Positions 22,850-34,484 are shown, counted from the first letter of the stretch. The stretch is 64,000 nt of DNA from Morchella semilibera (GCA_009192285.1 CM018606.1:1-64000), one strand, 5' to 3'. Numbers and translations are program-made. The notes: generated by a model from the letters alone, not told the origin.

Positions 22850-25800
22850 GATATCGCTCATGAAATACTCTTCGAAGGTCAGGACTATGTTCAAGATCGC
22901 TCGAAGAGTTGTTCCAAGAAGGTTTTCATATCCAACGTATTTGACCAAATACTCCACCCGCCTTCCTCTCTTCCGCGAGTCCAATATTTCCGCTACCTTC
23001 CCATTCAGTCTCTCCTTCTACCTCTACTGGTGGGGGTGGTTCAACAATTTGTCCAGGAACAGGGTCATATATTGTCGGTGATAACAATGAAACGTGGAAT
23101 ACCGGATGTATTTTCATAGAGGCAGGTAATTCCAGTTCATAGGCATAAGGACTCACGATTCGTTTGACCAAATAGGGGCCAATTTGTTTCCAATCAAGTT
23201 TTCTCGAGGGTCGCTTTGTTTCGATATTCCGGGTAGAAAGCCAGACAGGATCCCCGACCGCATATCGAGGTGCTGGAGTACGATATAAATTGGCCGTTTC
23301 CTCCTGTATTTTCTGAGCCCTAAACATCTCGCTTTTTAAGAAATCAAAGACTTGCGACATCTCCCGTGCCAACCCATTGGCCTGATCCTTATTCACTGTC
23401 TGCCCATGTTGTAATGGTCCAAATGTCATCCTCGGGTGCCTCCCATAGTTAGCCTGAAAGGGGGACATATTAATCGTTTCGGAAATATGGTTATTAGTAG
23501 CGAACTCAGCAAGAGGTAGAAAATCGGCCCAATCATCCTGTTGATAGGAAACATAGCTGCGTAGGTATTGCTCCATAATCGCATTGGTTCTCTCTGTTTG
23601 CCCATCCGTCTGGGGATGAAATGCAGTGGAATATCGTAGGGCTATCTCTAATCGATCGCAAAGAACTTTCCAAAACTCCGCCGTAAACTGTGTCCCTCGA
23701 TCCGAAACAATAGTCTCTGGCAATCCGTGTAGCTTCCATACCTGCTCCAGGTATAGACGAGACAGATCCCTGGCGTTAACATTTTCTGTTGTAGGAATCA
23801 AATGCTTCATCTTTGTTAACCGATCCACTACCACTAGTATAGCATTAAACCCATTGCTTTCCGGAAGTCCAGTTACAAAATCCATAGTTATATCCGTCCA
23901 AGGTCCCTTAGGTATTGATAATGGTCGTAGGACCCTTGAAGAGGGTTATGATTCGCTTTACTCCGCCGACAGGTATAACAATTCTGAACATAGCGGTCTG
24001 TATATTTCCGCATGGTCGGCCAGTAATATTCCCGGCTAAGAAGCTCCAAAGTCTTTGACCGGTCCAGGATGCCCAGCTGAAGGTTTATCATGATACTCTC
24101 GTAGCAGGTAGAGCTTGAGTTCGTCAAAATCAGGGACATAAAGAGTATTCCGGTAAAGCAATAACCCCTCCTCGCTCTCCTTGCACTCAGCCAACGAGAT
24201 TTCTTTCGATTGTTGAACGCCATTTCGGAGCATGGATAGGATTTTGTTTGAAAAGCTATCACTCTGGTAAGCTTTGTTAAACAAATCAAGTACGGGAGAC
24301 AATCCTTCAGCGGGTTCATTTGACAAAGAGCCCGCTAACAAACTTATCTTTGCATCTAAATTCTCCCTCTTTAAAACCACCCGACTTTGTTATTCCAATC
24401 TCTCATCCCCTTCCTTCGGTAAATCCTTAGGCCTCCTGGTCAAAATATCAACCTTCCTTCCCTGTTTCCCAGGCCTATATTGAATAACGAAATTGAACCG
24501 AGACAAAAACTCCGCCCAACAGGTTTGACGCCGGTTCAGCAATTTTGTTGACATAAAATACTCAAGATTGCGATGATCTGTGAGTACCTTTACTTGAAAT
24601 TGAGCTGTCTCCAGATGAGGTCTCCATTCTTCAAAACAGCGGATAATGGCCAGCAACTCTTTGTCGTAAATTTCATAGTTACATTCCGCAGGCGAATGTG
24701 TTTTGGAAAAGAAGGCAACCGGATGAAGTATTCCTTCGTTATCGCGTTGTGATAATATTCCCGCTGACACATAATCCGACGCATCAGTTTCCACAATAAA
24801 TTCTTTCTCAGGGTCAGGATGCATCAATACGGGAGCCGTGGTAAAAGCCGTCTTGAGTTTCTGAAAAGCTTGTTCAACCTTTTGAGTCCACTCAAATCGT
24901 AGATGCTACTTCGTCAAAGCGGTCAAAGGCCGAGCCACTCGAGAGTAGGCATAAATAAAGCGTCGATAAAAATTAGCAAACCCAAGAAATTCCTGAACCT
25001 CCTTCACTGTTTTCGGCGCCTCCCAATCCACAATCGTTCGTACCTTAGCAGGATCCATCTTCATTCCCCCTGGAGTTAAGATCATACCCAAGTATTTAGT
25101 CTCCTGTACACTGAATTCACACTTCTCGGGCTTTAAATGAACCTCGTTGGCCTCCAGAACCTCTAGTATTTGGCGCACATCCTGTTGGTGTTGCTCCAAG
25201 GTTTCCGAATAAATAAGAATATCATCCAGATACGCAGTAGCGCAGCGGTCTAGAAAGGGCCGGAGAATATCATTAATCCAACGTTGAAAGGTAGCGGGCG
25301 CATTGGTTAGACCAAAGGGCATCACCAAGTATTCCCAATGTCCGTAGCGCGTCCTAAAAGCCGTCTTCCATTCGTCCCCTTCTTTAATCCGAATTTGATT
25401 ATAACCCCAACGCAAATCCAACTTGGTAAAATAATTCGCCCGTGCTAAATTAGCCATCGTTTCGGGTGTAAAAGGAAGAGGATATCGGTCCTTGACTGTG
25501 ATGGCATTTAGTTTCCGGTAATCAACGCACAAACGTAAAGAACCATCAGCTTTCTTGACAAATAGCACCGGAGCTCCGGCTGTGGAATTGCTAGACCGAA
25601 GAAATCCTTTCTTCAAATTGTCGGTCAGATAATCCCTTAGTGCCCTTAGCTCCTCCCGCGACATACTGTACATAGGACCAAAGGGTGGTGCGGTTCCTTC
25701 TTGTAGCTTTATCTCATGGTCATAGGGACGATGTGGTGGTAGCCGAGAGGCATTAGTTTCATCAAACAATTGTCGAAAGCGTTGATAGACAATTGGGATC

Positions 25801-26560
25801 GTCCCATCCGGATTGGCAGGCATTTCCAATATCTTATTTACCGCATATAGAGTAGTTGAGTAAACTTGAACGGTAGAGTCCTGAGAGAGCTTCTTGAACG
25901 ACCGAGGAGATACCGCCGAAATATGAGTAACCGGTCTCTCCGGCGGTGGAGTAGAAATTCCTCGAGCAACAATAGGTTTGCGGTTGGCTATGCAATGTTC
26001 AAGACATACCGATGACTGAAAACGAATCTCATTCCTCCCACTATCGATTAACACTCCGTGCCTCCTCATCCAAGGTATTCCCATCACTATCGGGTAGTGT
26101 CCTAATTTCGTAACAAAGAAGGGGCATTCCTCCACATGTCCATTAATCTCCAATTCCAACGTCACCTTCCTAGTCACCTTCCCTGATTCAATAGGCCTCC
26201 CATCAATCACATCAATCTCCCTCTCAGTCCTTAAATTCTTCATCTTTAGTTCATGGCCATCAGCAAGACTTCATTTGTCTCCTGATGTCTCCTGAGCCTC
26301 AGGAGACTCAAAAAATATGCAGGAGTCTCAGGAGACTCTCAGGAGACCTGGGAGACTGTTGGGAGACTCCAGTCAGAAGTTGAGTTTGCTGATGGCGGCG
26401 CACAAAGTCTTCATCTATAAATGCATATCCCGACGCTCCAGTATCAATCAAGGCATAGGTAGGTACCATAGATTTTTTATTTTGAGAAATGGAACAAACT
26501 ACAATCAATTGATTCCCATCCATCTCCCCTTCTGATACTGAAAACGTAGAAATAGACACC
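22850..26560 (-). mobile_element. Gypsy pol region
   Basis: Parts in order on the minus strand: aspartic protease (IDTGASGYAFID, ~26,450), reverse transcriptase with the YLDD box (~25,250), RNase H (TDASDY, ~24,780), integrase zinc finger and core (~24,150-23,300, including SDRGTQF), and a chromodomain-like tail (YLVKYVGY, ~22,930). The lineage is chromovirus. Treated as a fossil: interrupted as read. Confidence 0.9.
26258..26394. mobile_element. Short TIR element (family CATCAGCAA), copy 1
   Basis: 137 bp. The left end is CATCAGCAAG and the right end TTGCTGATG, flanked by GC on both sides (26,256-26,257 and 26,395-26,396), which indicates a 2 bp target duplication. The interior is built of GGAGACTC/GTCTCCTGAG words in both orientations. 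It is inserted in the Gypsy pol region. A larger copy with the same ends lies at 58,667-58,992. Confidence 0.85.
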
Positions 26561-26598
26561 TTAGAAAAAAACCTTTGGGGGTCCCTGGGCTATGCCGC

Positions 26599-27841
26599 TT
26601 AGGCCAGGGACGAATCTTTTAACTCCTCCTCATCCGACAGAAACTCCTCCTCCTTTTCCTTCTTCTCCTTCTTCGCTTCCAACAATGCTCCCCTCATCCT
26701 CGGTGCTGCCCTTCCCGAAGGCGAAAGCTTACAATCTCTAACCAAATGTCCAACCCCTCCGCAATAATAGCAACGATTCTCCACACGACGTGCCTCCCTT
26801 TCTCTGGGATCCGGGCGACGATAACTATTAGACAAGTCCATGGGAACAGCTCCCCCAGGAGTATAGGAAGGATGGGCCGCTGGCGCAACATTCTTCGGTG
26901 GTGGTTGGGGTGGTCCCCGTACGACTGGGGATGTTGCTGGTGCAACGGGGGAACGAGGAGCAAAGGGACGCGGAGCGGGAGCACTTGGAATCTGAAAACG
27001 AAATCTCCCCATCCTGGCCTGTAGCGCCCGTTGCTTATTATCAAGACGTTGAAGAAGCAGCCCGCAGTCCTTAATTGTAGTTGGTGTTTCATTCTGAATC
27101 ATCAGGGCCATTAGGTCCTGGTTAAGTCCTTCCAACAAACATTCAATCTTAGCCGCTTCGTTGAACTCAGAGTCGGCAGCATATCGCTGAAACTCTGCAA
27201 AGTACTCAGAAAAGCTACGTTGGCGCTGCCTGATCTCCCTCAGATTCCGAGCAGCAGTGGCGGCGCGGTCTGGATCCCCAAAAACATTATCCAAAATTTC
27301 AAAAAAACTCCGCCATGGAATCGAGAGCGATTCCTTCATCTGTAATATAAACTAAAAATTGATCCGCCGCCGGTCCTTCCAGTCGAGAAATAGAATACGC
27401 AAGTTGTTGAGCCGCGGTAGGAAAGCGATCCAAATTAGCCGTGAGCTTAATCTGAAGTTGTCTCTGGAAGGTCCTGAGAGTCTTGCGATCGCCCCGGTAT
27501 TTCTCCGGGTCGGGTAGCTTCTCGAATTTGGATGGCTTGGTTAAGTCGTCGTGGAGCTCCTCTAAACCTCCTTTGACTCCTTCTTGCAGCTTCTTGATCT
27601 TAGCCCGTAGTCCCTGGATTTCTTTATGGAACTCGGCCCGGCCTTGTTCGGTTTCGGAGTGATGGGTGGTGATATCGACCGCATATTGCTGGACCCCTCC
27701 GTGCGCTCTTTGGAGGAGGGCATACGCTTGCTTCGCTTCTTCCGTTGCGGCGGGGTCCACTTCAGGGTGAGCGACAAAGAACCCTTCGAGATCCGTATGG
27801 AGCTTTTGATAATCAAATGCATTGGTAGCAGGGGCGGTCAT
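26599..27841 (-). mobile_element. Gypsy gag region
   Basis: Encodes a helical gag-type segment and, toward its C-terminus, a CCHC zinc knuckle (CYYCGGVGHLVRDC) between proline-rich and lysine/glutamate-rich stretches. It lies next to the 5' LTR. A fossil: not whole as read. Confidence 0.9.
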
Positions 27842-27902
27842 GGTGAACTGTGGTGCGAGGAACTCAGACTGTGCTAGTCGAGTAAGGATGGTCTCGTCTT
27901 AG

Positions 27903-28535
27903 TGTGACGGAGTAACCCGACACAAAGAAGAAGATGACAATGATGACGCAGAGGGACTCGAGGAGCACAGTGTACTCGACGAGGGGGCCGATGAAGACAG
28001 GAACAACGCCGGGCAGGCACAAGCACAGGCACCGGCGAAGGCAAAGGCAAGAGCGAGGGCACAGGAGCACAGAGCAGGGAGAGTGAGGACCGAAGGGACC
28101 TCAACAAGAACGATGAGGGATACTATGAGTTTCCTCTTGTCAGAGGACTGAGTCTTTGGTACGAGAGGCTATGGCTTTAGAAATAGGAGTAGATTCCTAT
28201 GTACTGAGGTAACAGGAAGACGAGACAGAGAGAAAAGAAAGAAAGAACTAAGGAAAACATCTATCCCCGCTATTTAACACACCTCCTCCACTAGTCCGCT
28301 ATGACTCACACTTCCACTCATAGAATCACATAGAAACCCGTCGCTACCACACCTCGTAATCCTCCACACCATCTCCACTATTCTTCGTTACCAATCCATC
28401 ACGCCATCGAACCTCCTGGAACCTAATGACGACAACCTGCAACTCGCTTCCCCGCTCTCGCTTAACATTACCACAACAATCATAACCATGCATCACCCAC
28501 TGGACTATCGGGACAAACGCCAAGACGCCGGGACA
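27903..28535 (-). repeat. 5' LTR of the Gypsy element and left inversion breakpoint
   Basis: 633 bp, nearly identical to the partner LTR and to the solo LTR at 55,638-56,270. The base following it starts AATAG, the duplication belonging to that solo LTR. Confidence 0.95.
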
Positions 28536-28540
28536 AATAG

Positions 28541-28745
28541 GTGTCATAAATCTGATATTCCCTGCATGCTAGCCTAACAAGTACGCGAAATACGTAGCAC
28601 CACAAACAGCAAAAGCGGGAGCAAATAAGCAAAGATAACAGTAATAAGTGACGATAAATTAGAAAAAGTAAAAATAAGTATAGATTAGTGGTAATAAGCT
28701 GCAGCAAGACTCGGCATTTAATAATCATTATACATTTCATATGGG
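28541..28745 (-). repeat. Detached end of the CTTATT-rich array
   Basis: Its reverse complement carries TACTTATTTTTACTTTTTC and CACTTATTACTG words like those at 56,280-57,760. It is the piece of that array carried away by the inversion. Confidence 0.65.
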
Positions 28746-29001
28746 GGCATCAAAAATCAACGGATTTAATTAGTTAATAATTTTATTGATATTATAACTT
28801 GAGATTTTATAATATTCTTGATATACTATGTATATATCTATATATAATTCTTTTCAATCGCTATTCTGTTGTCTTTCATACTTCAAATCATTTTCAAACT
28901 AAAGTCGAAGCTATCAAAGCTATAAACCCTAAAGGCATGGTTTGTACCCAACTATTCACTATCAATAACTTAAACGACTTATTCTTCTGCAGAATAATTC
29001 A

Positions 29002-30814
29002 ATGCCCGAGCAAATCGTTTCTGATAAAAACAATCGACAACGGACTCAAGAAAATAATACCAATCTCGATCGTAATAAATACGAAATCTTGTGATCCCCC
29101 CCCAAAACCTATACTTACGTATCCAGATCCCTTTATCGTACCATATAGGTCAACAATGTCAATGCAATCAAGAGTTGCTGAAACTCTTCTACCCGATAAT
29201 CAAAGCCAAGAAGATACGCAAATCATTCCACCTACTATTCTTGATGATGATGCAACAATACCAGATACTCAAATCCCTCATGAACCTCAGCCTCCTCAAC
29301 TACCGATTCTTTCGTTCTCAGATGCTGGCCAATGGAGTGTTGCATCACGTATTAATACACGAAAGAGATTGCTAGGATCGATTCCTGAACATACTAGAGT
29401 GGAGAATACTATTGTTGGAAGAGCATTTACAATACCATTACATAGCGTTGAGGTATTACCAAATACTTATAAATTTGAATACTTGCTCACATGCAATTAG
29501 GAAGAAACTCGTCACGCAATGATCCTTGGAGACAGGGGTGATGCCAGCAGGCAACATCCACGTCGTACTTCCAATGATATTAATGCATGGCTCCTACAAG
29601 CACAAGCAGATGCTACGAACTCCGCTTCATCTATTTCTGCACCCGTATTTCCTGAATCTGTTACAGGCAGTAGCGAAATAACTACCATGAGCCAACTTGA
29701 AAGACCTTCGTACCGCTTAAAAGATCAAGCACCAGAAATCCAAACAATCTTGAAAATCGCGAATGATGGAGTTGATGCATATACATTCCTTGTGGAACCA
29801 TTTAGTCTTCCGGATCCGTTGAATCTCGCATTACAAAAAATATGGCAGGAATCGGCAACCAAAGCCAAAATAGATCCCCCGATTCTAAGTAACACCTACC
29901 TCAAGATTGTAGGTTATAAATTCCATTGCTTGAATAAATGGTTGTTAATTTTAATAGATGAAAGACTTTCATGTTTATGCGAAATCTAGATTACTCAACC
30001 GAATGAAGTCAAAACTGGAAAAATCACTATACGGATTCAGTGAACTATCAACCACAGAGAAAAAAGCTGAACGTGCAGTTTATCTTTTATATAAAGATAG
30101 ATTCCTATGTCAACCGAAGCATTACGAGGTACTCAGATCTCTTTATAAGAATTAACGAAAAAACTAATAATTATCTCATATAGGATATTAAATTCTATTT
30201 TTTAGCTCCTGAATTGATTGAATTAATATATCATATATATTACCATGACACCACCGGACGAGTTCGAAAAGATGAAATATTTCTTGAACAAATAAATCAT
30301 AAATTTATTTGTTTAGTTTCGATTGCCATCTGGTATAATTTACGTCGAATATCATTAGGAAATCCAACGAAAGCAAAAACAATTGGGGCATTTTGGGTAC
30401 AAAAACAAAGATGTTTTAGGTAAGCTTGGTATCGAATTTAGCTTTTACAAATACTAAAATAGAAATATTTCTTAGCTACGTATACACGACTAAAGAATAC
30501 TTGGGTGGATCGAAGACAATCAGTTCAGGAGCATCTGTTGAGACTTATCAAAGATGAATTACGACAAATGGTAAAATCTCATAATTATATCTTTACTCTA
30601 TGAATCTTAATATATATGAGACTCGCAGATCGAAGAAAATTCAACAAATGATATCTCAACAAAAATTGAAGGACATCAAGATGATGACGATGATTTAGAA
30701 AGAGAGTTAGATCTCCGAAGCAAAAGAGTAAGGCCAGATGATCGGGATACGATACAGCCTAATGAACCCAGTATTACCCCACCCCCATATCCATCGGGTC
30801 AAGGTACACCTTAA
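29002..30814 (+). CDS. Spliced DUF6532-like protein
   Basis: Five to six exons on the plus strand. Clear introns, all GT-AG and phase-consistent: 29,453-29,500, 29,909-29,957 and 30,129-30,183. A fourth (about 30,420-30,475) has good sites but joins frames only with a one-base discrepancy. A fifth runs from about 30,571 to 30,628. The N-terminal half is hydrophilic. The C-terminal half is helical (APELIELIYHIYYHDTTGR, then FICLVSIAIWYNLRRISLG) and resembles the uncharacterised DUF6532 domain of fungal genomes, whose function is unknown. The tail is acidic (DDDDDLERELD) and ends GQGTP. The start is uncertain: the ATG at 29,002 is separated from the main frame by a C8-C9 run near 29,095-29,103. 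The DUF name is tentative. Confidence 0.55.
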
Positions 30815-31171
30815 AATGTACGTATTGAAATATCTGTATTGACGATATCAATATTACGATCATGAATATCAGAAGCTAATATCTCTATTACATTTAGAGC
30901 GATCAGAAGAATTGTGACGGTAAATTTTTATTCCTATATTTGTTTTTGAAAGGGAAATATTTTTTCTATAGGTTGTATTTAAATTATGTTATTTTTTTTC
31001 TTGAATTAATCAATATATATATATGTCTACTCAATAGATTTGCGATTACGAATCTTCGAGTCTAGCCTAGATCGAAAATCCGATCGATGTGATAATTTAA
31101 TTTAAATCCTATCTTATACAATCTTTCTATTTAAAATACATGCTGAACTACAAAGCAGATCGATATTTCCG

Positions 31172-32640
31172 TTACGAAGTTCCGGTAATCCTTTCTAACA
31201 ACTCCTTCAATCTAACTACATTATCTTTAACATTTGCTACCCCTATTTGAATAGCATTTTGTACTCTTGTATTTAGCTGTTTATTCACTTGACATGTAGT
31301 TGCATATCTTGTAAATCCCGATCCGAAACCGCCCGTTGCGGTACCGTGATCATCCTCCGGACCACACCAAACGATCTCCGTAATTCCATCGATTGTTGCG
31401 AAATCAATTAGCGTTTTATAGATAGTACAGTAGAAGAAATGTCCATGGGAATTGTAGCCATCAGAGAAGCGAACGATCGAACCGTCCGATGTCCGAATGG
31501 GTGCCCATATTCCAGATGTATATTTAGAGACATCGTTGTCTCGGTGGGATTTATTCCGAAATCCACCATAGGTATAAGCAACTTGTGGTGTAAATAGAGT
31601 CTCATTCTTTAAGAATATAGCCGACTCCGTTCCGTAATCGATGCCGAGAAGTGGTAGCTTTAGTTCCCGGACTTGCTGTTGTCTTTGCCGAAAGAATACC
31701 GGTGCCATATCGAGAAAGCTTCTACCGAGATTGCAATGAAATCGTAGCGCTTGCGAGAAATGTTCAAACAGTGTATCTGGACATATGTTTTTATTCATTG
31801 CGTATGTACCGAAATCCCAACCCGATTCCGTTCCGGCGCGATATCCTATATATTTCATGACACCACCAGTCTGGGCATGATTGCATTTAATTTCTGAGTG
31901 AAATTTTTGATCTTTTTGAACATAATTGAAGTTAAATTGTAGTTCCGATAAGCGTTCCGGTGCGAGATCTTTAAAGAGGGTTATTTTGTAGATTATTCGA
32001 ACTTCACGGGAAGCCGAATCGATAATGTATACCGTCTTCGATTGGTCTCCAATAATTCGTTTAAATTTGCTATCATTCCAGATAGTATCATTATATGTCC
32101 ATTCCTTCCCAAACATTTCCGTAGCGATCTTTTCGTCCCGTTTACGATGTATGAGAAATACCGATTCCGATTCAACATCTAAGAAGAGGGGTATTAGTAG
32201 TGTTGATAATATCAATATAGAATCTAATTACCTTCTGGTTTCTTATCAATGAAATCCAGAGCTGAGTTCCGTTCGATATCGATCTCTAGCTTGCGATTAG
32301 ATTTGCGTTTGTTGCGTTTTGCGAGTTTACGATTTTGACGTTGGGTATTGCGATCCAGTAGTTGTTTGTTTTGATTTCGACGTATTGCAAAGTGACGATT
32401 CGATGCGATATGATCCTCTCCGCGTTCAGCGACACGCTTACTAGCATCATCGAGGCGACCGAAGGCGATATGGTGTTCTCCGTGTTCAGCGACACGCTTA
32501 CTAGCATCATCGAGGCGACCGAAGGCGATATGGTATTCTCTGCCTTCAGCGACACGCTTACTAGCATCATCGAGGCGATCGAGATTTTTTCGAAACATTG
32601 CGAAATTTTCAATAACTGTTAGAAATAATGTATGTATCAA
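31172..32640 (-). CDS. TET/JBP-type 2OG-Fe(II) dioxygenase
   Basis: Two exons, 32,640-32,232 and 32,178-31,172, joined by a 53 bp intron (32,179-32,231; GTAATT...CTTAG with a TACTAAT branch site) that keeps the frame. The product is about 470 residues. The C-terminal 230 match the Tet-like 2OG-Fe(II) oxygenase pattern. NKSHRDND holds the iron-binding HxD, and a DGYNSHGHFF strand follows. IDFATIDGITEIVWCG precedes the distal histidine in DDHGTATGG, and FTRYATTCQ supplies the candidate 2-oxoglutarate arginine. All expected catalytic residues are present. The substrate is likely modified bases in nucleic acid, by family analogy. The basic N-terminal exon contains three 20-residue RLDDASKRVAE repeats. 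An alternative start is 32,598. Fungal relatives are often near transposons, and the neighbours here fit that. Confidence 0.8.
32400..32585 (-). repeat. 60 bp tandem repeat in the dioxygenase N-terminal exon
   Basis: Three nearly identical in-frame 60 bp units starting near 32,430, 32,490 and 32,550 (CGACACGCTTACTAGCATC). Near-identity implies recent expansion. Confidence 0.9.
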
Positions 32641-32699
32641 AATATATCAAATTTTTTGGGAGTAGATAGGTTTTGTAGCAGAAGACATAAGGGCAGAGA

Positions 32700-33765
32700 A
32701 TAATATATATAATATTGCCTAGTCTCATATTCTCCCATGTTTCCCCCTTCGCTATGAGCCCAATTCTTACCCGATTCTATCGAGCTAGCCGCCAAATGAA
32801 AGCCCTTAGGCCATTTTACTAGTCCACCAAGCCACGATGCTCAATTCCATCTATAGGGAGACACGTGGGGGTGGGGAATGAAGTATATAATATTACCTAA
32901 TTTCAAGTTACCCTATGTTCCCCCCTTTGTTCAGGACTCAATTCTCACCCGATTTTATCGAACAGGACGCCAAATGAAAGCCCTTAAGCCATTCTATTAG
33001 TCCACCAAGCCACGACGCTCAATTCTATCTATAGGGAGAGACGTGGGGGTGGAGATTGAAGTATATGATATTACATAATCTCAAATTACTCTATATTTCC
33101 CCCTTTGCTGCAGGCCCAATTCTCACCCGATTCTATCGAGCAGGGCGCCGAATGAAAGCCCTTGAGCTATTCTATTAGTCTACCAAGCCACAATACTCAA
33201 TTCTATCAATAAGGAGAGACGTGGGGGTGGAGATTGAAGTATATGATATTACATAATCTCAAATTACTCTATATTTCCCCCTTTGCTGCAGGCCCAATTC
33301 TCACCCGATTCTATTGAGCAGGACGCCAGATGAAAGCTCTTGAGCTATTCTATAAGCCTACCAAGCGACGATATATAGCTACGCCTATAGGAGAAGACGT
33401 GGGGGGGATATCATCTGATACTAGCCTAGCTTGGTACCCCACACCCCCCCTATTATTGCGAGCTCAATTCTTACCCAATCTTATCGTACAGGGCGCCAAA
33501 TGAAAGCCCTTGAGCTATTCTATAAGCCTACCAAAGGACGATATACAGCTACATCTATAGGAGAAAACGTGGGGGGATATCATCTGAGACTAGCCTAGCT
33601 TGGTACCCCACACCCCCCCTATTACTGCGAGCTCAATTCTTACCCAATCTTATCGTTCAGGATACCAAATGAAAGCCCTTGAGCCACTCTATAAACCTAG
33701 TAAGTGTCGATACCCAGCTACGCATACAGGTAGGGGTGTGGGGTGTAGGGTTTGGATTTAGCGAG
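32700..33765. repeat. Satellite, ~178 bp units, six copies
   Basis: Equivalent points lie at 32,713, 32,892, 33,070 and 33,248 (spacing 178-179). Two shorter units (about 160-170 bp) with a GGTACCCCACACCCCCCC block follow. Each unit carries ATGAAAGCCCTTGAGC and CACCCGATTCTATCGA-type words. No coding. It lies between the dioxygenase gene and the gene at 33,843. Confidence 0.85.
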
Positions 33766-33842
33766 GAAAAGAGGAGTAGAGAATGCATATATTTGAGGCC
33801 TTCTGTCTGCCATTGGATATACCCAAAAACTACGTTAAGACA

Positions 33843-34484
33843 ATGCCCTCCAATTCCTCTACTTCTTCTTGGCCCGTCCGCAATGGAGTCCCAGTTTGGG
33901 ACAAATTTATCAACAAACATCGAGCTGACTGGCTTGATCATGCCTTTCGTACACCCAACCTCCATAACTCTATACAAATCAATACTCCTATGTGCACGAC
34001 ATGCATCTCAGCTTTACAAGATCGTGGTCGCGAGTTCTGTGTTCAGAAACTTAATACTACCAATCGGGTCATCTCTTCCTGCAATAACTGTTTACGTAAT
34101 GGCCGCAAATACTCCTTAAACCCTCGGTCCCTCAAGCGACCAGTTATTAGTCTTTTATCCGATGAAGAAGACACCAGTACCGACAGTCCTTCCCCACCTC
34201 AACAGAACATAAAGCGGTTCCTACATGATACAGAGATCAAAAAAGAGATTAAAAAGGAGGATGGAATTGAGGAGAAGAGAAAAAATCTCTTGAAAGAGAT
34301 GCAATGCCATCTTGATAGAAAGATGAGTTTCATCGATCAGATGGATGTAGCTAAGTATGAACAGGAAACCCTACGGGAGGAATATAAAAAACAAATCACT
34401 GGATGCAAAAATCAAATTTCTAAAATAGATATGCTTGTAATGGAGCTTATTGAGGAATTACTTAAGTTAGATACATGTATGTAA
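33843..34484 (+). CDS. Small cysteine-motif protein with C-terminal coiled coil
   Basis: A 213-residue product from the ATG at 33,843 (an in-frame ATG exists at 33,783). The N-terminal part has a basic segment (WDKFINKHRADWLDHAF) followed by CTTC, GREFC and CNNC cysteines, suggesting a small zinc-binding module somewhat like Zn2Cys6 arrangements. A serine/acidic linker (LLSDEEDTSTDSPSPP) leads to a charged helical tail with coiled-coil character. It is intronless. The role is unknown; a DNA-binding or heterochromatin-type factor is possible but unproven. Confidence 0.6.
   Translation: MPSNSSTSSWPVRNGVPVWDKFINKHRADWLDHAFRTPNLHNSIQINTPMCTTCISALQDRGREFCVQKLNTTNRVISSCNNCLRNGRKYSLNPRSLKRPVISLLSDEEDTSTDSPSPPQQNIKRFLHDTEIKKEIKKEDGIEEKRKNLLKEMQCHLDRKMSFIDQMDVAKYEQETLREEYKKQITGCKNQISKIDMLVMELIEELLKLDTCM

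Larger units (their letters stand above)
22168..28535 (-). mobile_element. Ty3/Gypsy chromovirus, near full length, young
   Basis: Two 633 bp LTRs with TG...CA ends differ at only about three sites (~99.5% identity), so insertion is recent. Between them on the minus strand lie gag (with a CCHC knuckle), protease, reverse transcriptase, RNase H, integrase and a C-terminal chromodomain-like segment, in the order typical of Ty3/Gypsy chromoviruses. As read it is broken, with roughly five interruptions, and it also carries a 137 bp inverted-repeat element (26,258-26,394). The flanking 5 bp do not match each other (CGTCA left, AATAG right). Each matches a flank of the solo LTR at 55,638-56,270 instead. 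It is inserted in an older LTR. Confidence 0.95.

Noticed and set aside
32430-32585. CRISPR-like regular repeats
   Set aside because: Adjacent 60 bp units with no unique spacers, in a eukaryotic coding exon; a tandem repeat.
32690-32720. Helitron 3' end at CCTAG followed by T near 32,718
   Set aside because: The upstream hairpin is weak and the same words recur in each satellite unit, so the terminus is not supported.
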